Shown here piece after piece: positions 13,701 through 23,986 of a stretch of 64,000 nt of DNA; position 1 is the first letter of the stretch; each line of letters opens with the position of its first letter. The notes beneath the pieces were generated by a model. It made no database searches, was not told the origin of the DNA, and worked only from the letters and a program-made list of their open reading frames with translations. The stretch lies in NCBI GenBank assembly GCA_021613375.1, contig CM038702.1, positions 30,795,194 through 30,859,193 of the forward strand, written 5' to 3'. Position numbers and translations under genes: made by a program. Origin of the DNA: Megaleporinus macrocephalus. Lineage: Eukaryota; Chordata; Actinopteri; Characiformes; Anostomidae.

Positions 13701-14210
13701 CAATACACTGATTCAGTACACAATACACTGATTCAGTACACAATACACTGATTCAGTCACAATACACTGATTCAGTACACAATACACTGATTCAGTACAC
13801 AATACACTGATTCAGTACACAATACACTGATTCAGTACACAATACACTGATTCAGTACACAATACACTGATTCAGTACACAATACACTGATTCAGTACAC
13901 AATACACTGATTCAGTACACAATACACCGTTTCAGTACACAATACACCGTTTCAGTACACAATACACCGATTCAGTACACAATACACTGATTCAGTACAC
14001 AATACACCGTTTCAGTACACAATACACCGTTTCAGTACACAATACACTGATTCAGTACACAATACACCATTTCAGTACACAATACACCGTTTCAGTACAC
14101 AATACAGCATTTCAGTACACAATACATTGATTCAGTACACAATACAGCATTTCAGTACACAATACACCGTTTCAGTACACAATACAGCATTTCAGTACAC
14201 AATACACTGT
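13701..14210. repeat. 20-bp minisatellite filling an NLR intron, about 25 copies
   Basis: Tandem array of CAATACACTGATTCAGTACA, 20 bp per unit. Variants include CACCGTTTCAG, CACCATTTCAG and CAGCATTTCAG and are concentrated in the right half. One copy near 13759 lacks a base pair or two. It occupies about 510 of the 577 bp of the intron between the 47-bp linker exon and the B30.2 exon. The spacers are direct parts of the repeat, so this is not a CRISPR array. Confidence 0.95.
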
Positions 14211-14234
14211 ATTACTATGAAAATGCACACATAC

Positions 14235-14281
14235 CTTGTCGAAGCCTTTCAATGTCATGTTTCTCTCCAAGCCCCTCCGCA
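14235..14281 (-). CDS. NLR 47-bp linker exon before B30.2
   Basis: A small exon predicted from splice sites and phase. The acceptor is CTCCAACAG (AG at 14283-14282) and the donor GTATGT starts at 14234. It supplies one base to complete a split codon, then AEGLGEKHDIERLRQ, and then one base of an Asp codon that the B30.2 exon completes. The phases (2 in, 1 out) match the last LRR exon and the B30.2 exon exactly. The charged helical sequence is typical of the short spacer between LRRs and B30.2. Confidence 0.7.
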
Positions 14282-14323
14282 CTGTTGGAGACAGACAGTA
14301 AAAGTTGATTTGGCTGTTCCAAA

Positions 14324-14400
14324 AATAAATAAGTAGATAGATTGACAGAAAGGCAGACAATCTATGTCTGCCTTTCTGTCAATCTATCTACTTATTTATT
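14324..14400. repeat. perfect 36-bp inverted repeat with 5-bp loop
   Basis: Arms at 14324-14359 and 14365-14400 are exact reverse complements, separated by ATCTA. The left arm contains GTAGATAGATTGACAGAAAG. A partial third copy of the arm (AAGTAGATAGATT) follows immediately at 14401. In minus-strand transcripts the hairpin would lie about 40 nt upstream of the linker exon acceptor. Confidence 0.95.
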
Positions 14401-14589
14401 AAGTAGATAGATTAGAAGAAAATCAACTCCTACCTGTAATTAACTTAATTTATTCATTACTGATAAAATGTGGTCTGACATCCAAGTCACATTATACACA
14501 AACACAATTAAACTAAACTAATGACACACAGTTATGTGTCTTTAATTGAACACATTGAGCAACATCCACAGTGCAGGCAAAGAAAAGTT

Positions 14590-14880
14590 AAGCCTTTAAT
14601 TTAATGACCTATAGCAATCACCTCCATCAAACATTTCCTGTAGATGCAAACAAAATATAATATATAATGCTGAGAAGGAATTTTGGACCACTTCTACGAA
14701 CGTGTTTATCAACATTTCTGGGATGACTTGTTTGCACAGCTCTCAGCAAGTCATACCACAGCATCTTCATAGTGTTATTGTCAGTTACGAGTCATTTCAG
14801 AACACCAATCTTCACATTCTCATGTTCTTTAGTTGAGTTACTTGCGTGCTTTGGGTCACTGTCTTGTTGCATCACCATCA
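14590..14880 (-). mobile_element. Tc1-like transposase C-terminal fragment
   Basis: Read on the minus strand, the sequence gives VMQQDSDPKHASNSTKEH, followed after a stop by MLWYDLLRAVQTSHPRN. These match the QQDNDPKH and MLWNDLKRAV motifs near the end of Tc1-family transposases. Stops and lost terminal repeats show it is a dead fragment. It directly abuts the duplicated B30.2 piece. Confidence 0.7.
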
Positions 14881-14883
14881 AGA

Positions 14884-15123
14884 TTTGGTGGCAACAGGCG
14901 TATTCCAGCAGAGATGCTGAAGACCAAAGTAGCACGGTGAACTTGGCATAAAACGTGTGGATGAGTTAGCTTTGTCATACGTGATGTCACAGAGGGACAG
15001 AGCAAGCCAGTCAAGATACACCCCGACTCTCCAGAGCGAATCGCCAGGAAGTTCCGTTTTTACACCTTTATAAATGGCCTGCATCTTAGAAAAGGGTGTA
15101 TTTACTGTAATGGCCCACAACTT
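14884..15123 (-). pseudogene. partial duplicate of the NLR B30.2 exon
   Basis: About 240 bp aligning by eye along its whole length with 13129-13380 of the B30.2 exon in the same orientation. Translated, it retains LWAITVNTPFSKMQAIYKGV and WRVGVYLDW. It then loses the frame (LALSLCDITYDKA in place of SAGTLSFYDITCDKA). The PRY half and the exon boundaries are missing. It lies in the intron between the last LRR exon and the linker exon, so it is not expected to be spliced in. Confidence 0.85.
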
Positions 15124-15245
15124 GGTGATCTGAATCACATGGAACTAGTAATGGATCAAATTTCCATTAGCAACACATTCGATAATTCTAGTCTACTTTA
15201 CTTTCCTAGTTTATATCAGCTAAATTGACTTGATATCTCAACATA

Positions 15246-16436
15246 CAGTGCATCTGGAAAGTATTCATAGCGAATCACGTTTCCCACATTATGTTACACT
15301 CTTCTTCCAAAACAGATTAAATCCATTTTTTTTTCTTCTCAAAATTATACAGACAATACCCCATAATGACAAAGTAAAAAAAGTTTCTTTAAATGTTTTG
15401 CAAATTTATTTAAAATTAAAAACAAACTAACTAAAAAAATCACATGTACATAAATATTCCGAGCCTTTGCCATGACACTCAAAATTCAGCTCAGGGGCTT
15501 CTGTTTCCACTGATCATCCTTCAGTTGTTTCCATAACTTGATTGGAGTCTGTGATAAATCCAGTTAATTGGATGCAATTTGGTCTCATAGTTGAAAGTAC
15601 ATGTCAGAGCACAAACCAAGCCATGAACTCCAAGGAACTGTCTGTAGACCGGATTTATATATAGACAGGATTGCAGCATTGAAGGTCCCAATGAGCACAG
15701 TGGCCTCCACCGTCTGTAAATGGAAGAAGTTTGGAACCACCATGATTCTTCCTAGAGCCAGCCAATATGGCCTGTATGGGAGAGCGGTCAGACGGAAGCC
15801 ACTCCTCAGTAAAAGGCACAAGACTCTGGTGAAACAAAGATTGAGCTCTATGGCCTGAATGCCAAACGTTGTGTCTGGAGGAAACCAGACACCGCTCATC
15901 AGCTGGCCAATACCATCCCAACAGTGAAGCAGTAGCTGAGAGACTGGTCTGGGTTGAGGGAAAGATGAATACAGTAACGTACAGAGACATCCTTGAAGAA
16001 AACCTGCTCCAAAGCGCTCTGGACATCTAAACACACAGCCAAGTTAACAAAGGAGTGGCTTTTGGGTGAATGTTCTTGAGTGGCCCAGCCAGAGCTTAGA
16101 GTTGAACCAGAAAATGGCTGTGCACCTATGCTCCCCATCAAACGTGATGGAGCTTGGGAAGTTCTGTAAAGAAGAACAGGAGAAACTGCCCAAAAATAGG
16201 TGTGCCAAGCTTATAGCATCATACTCGAAAAGACTTGAGACTGTAATTGCTCCCAAAGGTGCTCAACAAAGTATTAAGCAGAGGCTGTAAAGACTCAAAT
16301 ACATGTGTTTTTGATTTTTATTTGTAATAAGTTTGCAAAAAATATATATATATATATATATATTTTTAATTGCTATTATGTGGTATTGTGTGTGGAAATT
16401 TCTGGGAAAAATTAATTTAATCCATTTTGTAATTCA
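15246..16436 (+). mobile_element. Tc1/mariner-like transposon, degenerate and right-truncated
   Basis: The left end, TA followed by CAGTGCATCTGGAAAGTATT, is the terminus of a common fish Tc1 family. The inner arm at 15305-15370 (GATTAAATCCAT and ACAATACCCCATAATGAC) reappears inverted at about 16370-16430, but the outer part of the right repeat is missing. Transposase remnants lie on the + strand from about 15600 to the TAA at 16288-16290 and end IVAPKGAQQSIKQRL. The frame is broken several times. An (AT)n run lies at about 16341-16363. Confidence 0.85.
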
Positions 16437-16499
16437 AATATTTATCGCTTTTTTTTTTGCTTTAATACTGGCTTACAGAGTGGCATTTTACCCTTAAGT

Positions 16500-18370
16500 A
16501 TTACAGATAGAGTATGATCCAGGGTTTAGCTAGTACGCTGTGCACTAACTGTGTTAAAGACATGTTTCCAAGTTTCAGTTTTTCTCCTGCCACCTGTTTG
16601 TCTGGCTAACATTCACTCGTGCTGCTGTTTCAGTCATTAATGTCATTCAGTCTTTTGATGTAGGCACCTTCTTATTCTTCCAGTGTCTTAAGATAATTCT
16701 AGCAGGTGTGACGAGGCCTACCATGATTATAGAACAAGTGTTACATGAAACATTTGTTAATTCAGTCCGATCCCCTAGCAAACAGAGTCTAGGCGATAGT
16801 GGGATATTGCAGCCAGCCCACTTACCTAAAATTTTCAAAATGTATCTGTCACAAGAGGGCAGCTCCAACGTGCCTGTACATATATACCCTTTTGTGTGCA
16901 AGCTTTCCAGCATTTATCACGCTTACTTAGACCCATTTTACACAGCCTAAGGGGGGTAAAGTAGTACCTATGTATCACCTTATACTTGGTAAATTTCCTT
17001 AATGTAATGTCCGACATATACTATTCCATTTCTCTTCATCAATTTCACAGTTAAGATCCCTCGGCACACAAACTTAAGACTGTTACATGGGATATTAAAT
17101 CTTGTAAAATACTGCTGCTATATGGCATTCAAGTGATAATTCTAAATATTTATATAACTCATGTCCCAATTTTTCTACACAGCGGCTCTTCTTTAAAGGT
17201 ATTTCCAATAGTTTCCCTTACTCTTTAAATTGTTCTTTCTGACAATTCCTTAAAGAAGTCAACTAAATTCTTCCTCACAGAATAGGTCAACAGAAAGAAT
17301 TCCACATTTAAGCCATTCTTACCCACACACTGATTTCTTACCAATAACTATTTTAGGACTGGGCCAAAGTGAAGAATATTGTTGTTGATATTGTGATAAT
17401 TTTATGAACTTGACCCCAAAATTCACTTGAATGAGACACCACAGGGTTACTAGCGTTGTCCTGTTTCTTCTATTGTTGTGTGAGGATATCAGTAGGATAA
17501 AATGGAAAGGCCAAATCTCTCTATATTGCTGCCCAGTCCAGTCTTTTTTCATGTTTGCACCAGTGCTTGGAAAGTTTAGCGATTTCAAAAGAAAAATGAT
17601 ACAGTCCAACATCTGAAATGCCTAACCCTCCATTTGCCACCAGGGAGCACATTTTACTAGAGTTAATTTGTGGTCTTTTCTTCTGTCAGTGAGAAAAAGG
17701 GTGATACAAAACCATTAGTAATCACAGCTACTTTCTGTTCGGTATACAAGATCCTTATCCAGGCTTTAAAACTGGCACCAAAGCCATACTTTGACAATAC
17801 CGTCATGAAGAAGTCCCACTCTATGTGATCACATGCTTTTTTTTAGGATCAAGAGATACTGCTGTGAGTGGGACACCCTTGTGGCTAAGAAGCCAAATCA
17901 AGTGAATCAGCCTTCTCATGCTATCTGTCGATGTTCTACCTTCTACCAAACCCTACTTGGTCTGGGTGTACAATGCTTGGCAACACTTTATCTAAACGTA
18001 ATGCTAGGCTTTAGTCAAACTTTTACAGTCTAGGATAATCAAACTGACTGGGCGAAAGTTAGATTGATCTGTTGTATATATCTTTTTTAGGTTTGAGGGT
18101 GATCAATGCCTAATTGAATGTACTTAGTAATTATCCAATTTGTAATGCTTCCCTCTACATCCCTGTCAGAACTGGGGCAAGAAGATCAATGTGTGTTTTA
18201 TAATATTCAGCTGGAAACCCGTCCACCCCTGGTGATTTATCAACATTCATAGACCGAATGGCTGAGCGAATCTCTAAAATCAGCTGAGGTACGGCTAGGT
18301 CTGTGAAAAAACTGTCAAAATTCTCTTGGCCAAAACTAACAGACCCCCTTTAAATCTCATTAGGTAAATC
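16500..18370 (-). mobile_element. L1-type LINE ORF2 remnant
   Basis: Minus-strand translation in several frames gives landmarks of an L1/Tx1-type reverse transcriptase in the expected order. At about 18240-18170 it reads GVDGFPAEYYKTHIDLLAPV, at about 17830-17770 it reads HIEWDFFMTVLSKYGFGASF and then KAWIRILYTEQKVAV, at about 17630-17560 it reads GGLGISDVGLYHFSFEIAKL, and near 16800-16660 it reads a C-terminal piece with ILRHWKNKKVPTS. Many stops and frameshifts separate the pieces, and the 5' part of the element is absent. It is an old insertion in the intron between the last LRR exon and the linker exon, in the same orientation as the NLR gene. Confidence 0.8.
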
Positions 18371-18479
18371 TCATACTTATATAATTCCTGGTATTCCTTG
18401 TGGGTGAAGTGACTTGCTTATCTCTTTTCGAGTGTACATATTTCTCTTTGCATCTGTATTTTTTTGTTTGCTTGCTTGC

Positions 18480-18930
18480 TTGTGACTAGTGCTGTGACTG
18501 TTTCCAGATGCACAGTAAACCTCAAGCTGCTCCATTATTATGACTTAACATAATACTACCTGCACTACCTGCCAATACAAACATTGGATGCCTTGCACTA
18601 CCCATACAACTACCTCAGACTTTTATCATACTGTGAATGACCAACATTTTTTAATTCCTTAAGCGCACTCAGTCTCTATTTTTAGCCTCTTAGTTTAGAC
18701 TAAGTTATTGTAGTTTAGTTAATGTAACTCTTGTCACTTGTGCACATTATTGTTAAAATGTCACTAAAATGTCACTAAATAAGTGTTAGTCACTGTACTT
18801 TTACTGTTTCTGTCAATTTCGGGAATGGTTGTCTTGTCAACACTGAGGGATGGTGAGGAATGTAATTTCGATTGCTTTGTGTGTCTGGTACATGTAAAAA
18901 AATTGACAATAAAACTGACTTGACTTAATA
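18480..18930 (+). repeat. probable 3' tail of a fish retroelement
   Basis: The stretch ending TGACAATAAAACTGACTTGA at about 18904-18925 resembles the terminal sequence of a widespread fish interspersed repeat with a polyadenylation-like signal. The preceding 400 bp (CACTACCTGCC, CTGTTTCTGTCAATTTC) contain no open frame. Family and boundaries cannot be assigned by eye. Confidence 0.4.
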
Positions 18931-18956
18931 TTTGTATTGTGCCTTATTAAATGTCA

Positions 18957-19325
18957 TTTTCCTATATAATTCCATAATAATAAAATGTTATTATAGACAG
19001 TATTCTATATTACTGGAGAACTGGTGAAGCTGATCAGTTAAAAGGGGATGTACATGAATATGTTCAGAAGGTTTTTCCCTATTTTCCTATAAAATGTAAT
19101 AATAATAAAATATTATTATACACAGTGTTCTATTTTACTGGAGAACTGGTGAAGCTGATCAGTTAAAAGGCGATGTACATTAATATGTTTAGGTTATTCC
19201 ATATTTTCCTATAAAATGTAATAATAATAAAACATTATTATACACAATGTTCTATTTTACTGGAGAACTGGTAAAGCTGATCAGTTGAAAGGTGATGTAC
19301 ATTAATATGTTCAGAAGGTTTTTCC
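18957..19325. repeat. three tandem copies of a ~122-bp unit
   Basis: Copies begin near 18957, 19081 and 19203 and share TTTTCCTATA, ATAATAATAAAA, TTACTGGAGAACTGGT and AAGCTGATCAGTT. The first copy is the most divergent. The array ends 23 bp before the donor-side boundary of the last LRR exon (19348), so on the NLR transcript it lies at the start of the following intron. Confidence 0.9.
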
Positions 19326-19347
19326 ACATGTGTCTGGAAACACTCAC

Positions 19348-19521
19348 ATTATTTTCTCCAGTTTGATTGCTGGATCCTTTACAAGATCGTTGAGTTCATC
19401 AAAGCCAGTTCCTTCCACTGGATTGTAGCTCAGATCTAATTCTCGCATACAGGAAGGATTCAGACGCAAAGCATTTGCCAAAGTAGAAGCTCCAACTTCT
19501 GTGATTTCACATTGTGCCATT
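19348..19521 (-). CDS. NLR LRR exon 6 (174 bp)
   Basis: An LRR exon of the standard 174-bp fish NLR size, with acceptor AG at 19523-19522 and a GTGAGT donor from 19347. It encodes MAQCEITEVGASTLANALRL, NPSCMRELDLSYNPVEGTG and FDELNDLVKDPAIKLEKIM. This is the ribonuclease-inhibitor type LRR pattern (ALxxNPSxxRELDLSYN). The frame is intact, with phase 2 at both ends. It is the last LRR before the linker and B30.2 exons. Confidence 0.88.
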
Positions 19522-19699
19522 CTCAAAAACAAACAGTTCAAATCAGTGATGACATTTAGAACCGTTTTCAAAATTCAATATTAATACTATTTCTATTACT
19601 ACCATCTTTCACAACTGGTGAGACTACTAGTTATGTTACACAACTGGACCAAACAGTAATAAACAGAGATAGATTGACACTTGAGCCTTTCTGCATAAT

Positions 19700-19920
19700 T
19701 ATTTTTTCCATATTTACCCCATTTATCAGTGATATCCAGCAGCACTACTGTGTCTGTTCAGTGCAACACATTATACCTGACCTGCTCTGTGGACACACAC
19801 ACTCACTGAGCACTTCATTAGGTCGACCCCTATCCTTCTGCTTTTACTGGCCAACCCACTATGGACCTGCTAGGCTATACAGCATGCTATGTTTTTACTT
19901 CCTTTTTCCCATTTGTCGAA
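19700..19920. repeat. fragment of fish interspersed repeat (tentative)
   Basis: Phrases such as CACTGAGCACTTCATTAGGT and the nearby CAGCAGCACTACTGTGTCTG resemble portions of a non-coding interspersed repeat common in fish genomes. It sits immediately downstream of the donor of LRR exon 5. No termini are visible. Confidence 0.4.
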
Positions 19921-19925
19921 CTTAC

Positions 19926-20093
19926 CTAAGACTCTCCAGCTTACATGCAGAATGTCCCAGTCCGGTAGAAAGCTGCTGCACTGAGGAATCTTTTAAATAG
20001 TTAATACTGAGGTCCAGCACTCTGAGGTGTGATGAATTGAGGGCTGAAGCCAGAGCTTTGTAGGCATCGCTTAGAGTATCTGCGGGTCTTTGT
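19926..20093 (-). CDS. NLR LRR exon 5 (168 bp)
   Basis: Acceptor TTGTTTTAG (AG at 20095-20094) and donor GTAAGT from 19925. The frame reads QRPADTLSDAYKALASALNS, SHLRVLDLSINYLKDSSV and QQLSTGLGHSACKLESLR. It is 6 bp shorter than the usual 174, losing two residues before SSHL, but stays in frame with phase 2 ends. LRR motif residues are conserved. Confidence 0.88.
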
Positions 20094-20554
20094 CTAAAAC
20101 AACAACTAATAATGGCATTTATGAAATTAATACATAACAGAGCATGCTCATACACAGAGTTCAGATAGAAAGCCTAATACCTTAAAATACAAAGTTAACT
20201 AGTTGCAGCAGAAAATTACACACTGGATAATTATTTTTGTTTTGAACAATGCAGTGTTCATTAAAAACCTGTATGATAACAAATATCTACTTCCATAAAA
20301 CACACCTTATAATAAACACACTTGTATAACAAAGGAATCGATTAAATTATAAAGATTATTCTAAGAATTAAAGCACAGATTATCCTAAAAACCAGGTTTC
20401 AAGCACAATTAACCACACCCTTATATTCTTACTCAAATATTTTAGTTTTCTTTATAGGGCTTCTTCTGATATGAAGTGATGGTTCCTACTGACCAAAAAC
20501 AGTGACCTCTGACATGAAGTTAAGCTGTGACTAAATGAAACACTACTCTTATGC

Positions 20555-20950
20555 AAAATATGCAAAATAGCCACTTTAATTTGTTATTTGCGGGGTTTAA
20601 AAAAAATCATATTTGCCTCCCTGTTTCCACAGTTCAGCTCATGTTAATTCTTGCTTCTCCATTCATACACCTCACTATACATACCAATCAGCTTCTTGTG
20701 GGCAGCTTCCTGTGGGCAGTGATGAAAGACTGGAGGATGCCCGACACAAGCTATGCAGCAATAAATGACCTACTGGCTCTGACTTTACATGTACAAGGTG
20801 GACAAACCAGCGAGGGGACAGTAAATATTGATCCACGCTCCTATACAGTAAATGGAGCTGATAAAATGGACAATGACTGTAGCTACAAGGAGGTGGTTCT
20901 AATATTATGGCTGATCAGTGTATGCATGATAGTTGCTGTAGCATCCTGGT
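20555..20950. repeat. fish interspersed repeat, non-coding
   Basis: The interval contains CTTCCTGTGGGCAGTGATGA and GTAAATGGAGCTGATAAAAT, then AGGTGGTTCTAATATTATGG and CTGATCAGTGTATG. I associate these blocks with a dispersed non-autonomous repeat family in fish. It carries a chance open frame of 133 codons on the + strand that looks like no known protein. Boundaries are approximate. Confidence 0.5.
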
Positions 20951-21151
20951 AGCCATAATTCATAACACTACATTTTCCTCTGCTGTATTGAGCATACTAA
21001 TATAATCTGATTCAATATCAACAACGCTATGTTAAAGGGTGTGTGATAGAAGGACAGGGCTATTCTTTCTTCTTTTATCTCAATGCTAATTAAAATGATG
21101 TAATGCTGAAGTGTGATATGAAATAAGCTGTCAATGTGTGAATGTACAAAC

Positions 21152-21382
21152 CCAAGAGTGGAGGAGTCAGACGGGGCTCCATCCTCCCACCATTCCATAT
21201 TAACCAGTTTCAGAGTCTCCAGTTTGAAACGAGGATCTTTCAGCAAAGAGCAGAACCGTCTGAAAGCATGAAGTCCAGGTTTGCTGTAACTCAGGTCCAG
21301 CTCTCTCAGGTGTGAAGGGTTTGAAGAAAGAGCAGAGACCAGCGAAAGAAGTGCTTTGTGACCCACGGAACAAGACGCTAAC
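21152..21382 (-). CDS. NLR LRR exon 4, 3' boundary uncertain
   Basis: The acceptor is CTGTCTCTCCAG (AG at 21384-21383). It reads LASCSVGHKALLSLVSALSS, NPSHLRELDLSYSKPGLHAF and RRFCSLLKDPRFKLETLK. No GT lies at the expected 174- or 180-bp end. The frame continues LVNMEWWEDGAPSDSSTLG to a weak phase-2 donor (GG|GTTTGT) at 21152/21151, giving 231 bp. The alternative is that the normal donor has been lost, another sign of decay. Confidence 0.65.
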
Positions 21383-21776
21383 CTGGAGAGACAGTCGAGG
21401 AGCAGAAACTACTTACAAATTTGTGATCAGTAAAAGTGTAAAGCAAATTCTGCTGTCCAAGAAGAACTGTCCAAGGCTGAGACTGTGGCAACCCATTTGA
21501 TACATAACTTTAAAACACTTTAATCACCCTTGGGTCACATGGTTTGGGAATGACTTTCCCTTTAAGTACAGGTGCCAGGCATCTGCACCACTAGGGGGAG
21601 CTTGTGTGAAGAAGCAACAACTACAGTCATGAGGACACTCATATCTAAAGACTCGCAAGTATGACGCTCATCTAAAAGCAACAATCATTACTCACTCACC
21701 ACACATCACTCACTAGCAAAGATCTGTTAACATCTGCTGCTGACATATGAGAACTTATTTATTTTTAACAATCTAC

Positions 21777-21956
21777 CTCAGAACTCTAATTTGGCAACAT
21801 GGGTCTCCAAGTCCTTTAGACAGATATGAAACTGCATCCCCATGACGACTGTTACTGTTGCTGACATCTAGTTCTTTCAGACAGCAAGTGCTGCTACGGA
21901 GAGCTGTAGCCAAAGTCTTGAAAGAGGTTGCTGAGAGTCTTGTGCTGTCGCGTAGG
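21777..21956 (-). CDS. NLR LRR exon 3 (180 bp)
   Basis: Acceptor GTCTTCCTCAG (AG at 21958-21957) and donor GTAGAT from 21776. The frame reads LRDSTRLSATSFKTLATALR, SSTCCLKELDVSNSNSRHGD and AVSYLSKGLGDPCCQIRVLR. It is 180 bp with phase 2 ends, and the LRR consensus KELDVSNS is preserved. Confidence 0.88.
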
Positions 21957-22145
21957 CTGAGGAAGACAAAGACAGAGCTCATAAAATACATGCTTTTAGA
22001 TAAAAGATAATAAAAGACATGCTTTTAGACAATCATCCTAAATAAAAACAGTAAGAAATGAAATTCTGAATCTGAAGTTCCACCTTTGCTAATCTGGGCT
22101 GTTCGGAATGTAAAGCTTGATCTGGTGTTTTGTCTCTTTACTTAC

Positions 22146-22325
22146 ACAAGCGTCTCCAGATGACATGTGGGGTCCACTAATATTTTGGAGAGGTCTTTCA
22201 CTGTTTTGGCAGTTACAGCATACAAATTACTCAAGTTCAGCTCCTTTAGGTGTGATGGGTTCAAGAAAAGAGCTGAAATCAGAGGATCAGGGTCTCCTCT
22301 GCCATCATAATAATGATGTCGGGTT
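22146..22325 (-). CDS. NLR LRR exon 2 (180 bp)
   Basis: Acceptor ATTTCTAG (AG at 22327-22326) and donor GTAAGT from 22145. The frame reads TRHHYYDGRGDPDPLISALF, LNPSHLKELNLSNLYAVTAK and TVKDLSKILVDPTCHLETL. The core NPSHLKELNLSN is a normal LRR motif. The N-terminal third (RHHYYDGRGD) is atypical. It is 180 bp with phase 2 ends, the same length as its neighbour at 21777-21956. Confidence 0.85.
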
Positions 22326-23309
22326 CTAGAAATGTAAATAAAGAATGAATTAATTGAAAGCGGGTAAGTTAAACAAATTCATATTTATTTTCAGAAAGCA
22401 AAGAAACGCAAGTCATGTTTAAACCCAATTCTCCACAGGTCCATTAGTAACAGGACCTAGGTAAAACTCAATGCGATCTAAACTGAATCTAAATCTAAAC
22501 TCTTCCTGAAATCTCACCCAGTGAGCACTGCCTCATCAACAGCCAGGAAGAAGCTAAATCCACACCACTCAGACACTAGCCACATTTACATGCAGCCTGA
22601 TAATCTGTTTATAATCATACTAATATACTAAGTTAAACAGATGAATATGAAAACACATATGTATATCAGAATCCACTCCCAATTGGAAAGTTCTGCATGT
22701 GTGCATTTGTGTCATAACATGAGGTAACCAACTTTTTGCCTCAAACTTTAAAAAATAGCAAGAGGGACGGATGGCAGGACAGATTTTGCATACAAAGCTG
22801 TTCAGACAAGATCTAGTAAAGGAGACAAACTGTAAAGCAAATTAAAAAGGAGCTTGTTTCTCACTCTGACTGAACTAATTGTCTACACTAAGCAGTACTC
22901 TGCACATGTCTACATTTTTGCTTCAAAGATTTTAATCAGACTGTTGAGTAGAGTGTGAACATAACCACATCAGTCTTGAATTCAATCAGCTTTCAGAATT
23001 AAACATTTTTTTCAGAACTACAAATCCCCGCATGCAGACATAGCCATTGCCTAGAAAAGGCCAACATTTCTATTTATTGCTGACTGCAAAACAATAGATG
23101 TTGTCTGACTTCTCGATCCATTATGAGAGCTGAGGCAGGAGGTACACACATATGAGCAGATTTATAAAATCAAAGCTTTGTAGTGCTGCTTTAGCTGTGT
23201 TGACTTCATTTCAATATGCTAAAGTGCTTGGACGGTGTTTCAGAGTGAGAGAAAACTCACTGATTATCGACAGAAACTAAATAAAATGTTTCACATGCTG
23301 AAAACTTAC

Positions 23310-23467
23310 CGGAGGATGTCCACTTTGCAGTAGGGACTTTTCAAACCTTCAGATAACAAAACAATGTGTTTTTCATGAATATGGTTGAAATTTCTGTGAT
23401 GTTGTTGGATGGTGATCTCAGAGCAGAGGCAAGCAGCAACCAGCTCAGGTCTGCACTTTCACAGAGT
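23310..23467 (-). pseudogene. NLR LRR exon 1, frameshifted (158 bp)
   Basis: Acceptor GGTGTAG (AG at 23469-23468) and donor GTAAGT from 23309. The first part reads LCESADLSWLLLASALRSPS then NNITE. The remainder only makes LRR sense in another frame (NFNHIHEKHIVLLSEGLKSP, then YCKVDILR). The length of 158 bp is not a multiple of 3, whereas its sister exons are 168-180 bp. The missing bases fall where the conserved LDLS strand should be. An out-of-frame deletion explains this best. Confidence 0.75.
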
Positions 23468-23986
23468 CTACACCAGAGCAACACATACCGAACACAAAGT
23501 TTCAAAAAAGCTTCAATCAAATGTCAGAAGCGGTACAGCACTTACTAGTCATACCAGCTGTACAATTATGTATATGTATGAATATGTATAAACACAGAAA
23601 GGTGAACATAACAGATAAAAAGTTTGGTAAAACTGAAATAGACACTTTTCACTGGAGAGAATAATAGTTTGTCTGCTTAAAGGGCGGCTCTAGCCTCCTG
23701 TTCAAAACAACCTAGCGCATTCTCAGGAAGATTTTGACACGCTGGCTCTCTGCTGGCTCTCTAGTGCTACTGATGACAGTTCAGTATATCAAGAGTAACT
23801 TTAAACACCTACTTCATACCTCAATCTACATTTAACTATACAGGTGAGGCCAGAACTATACTACACAGCTGTTAGGATGATTTTGTCCCTTCCAACACAT
23901 TTTTACAGCCTATTTTCCAGGTTGGAGGCGCTGGACGACTGGATAGTGTAAGAGGGGTAATGTGTTAATGTTAACCTTTTGATGTA

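Noticed and set aside
13701..14210. Regular short repeats superficially like a CRISPR array
   Set aside because: The units are contiguous with no unique spacers, and the host is a eukaryote; it is a minisatellite.
20551..20952. 133-codon + strand open frame with a hydrophobic C-terminus
   Set aside because: It lies within a dispersed non-coding fish repeat, has no splice context and matches no protein I recognise.
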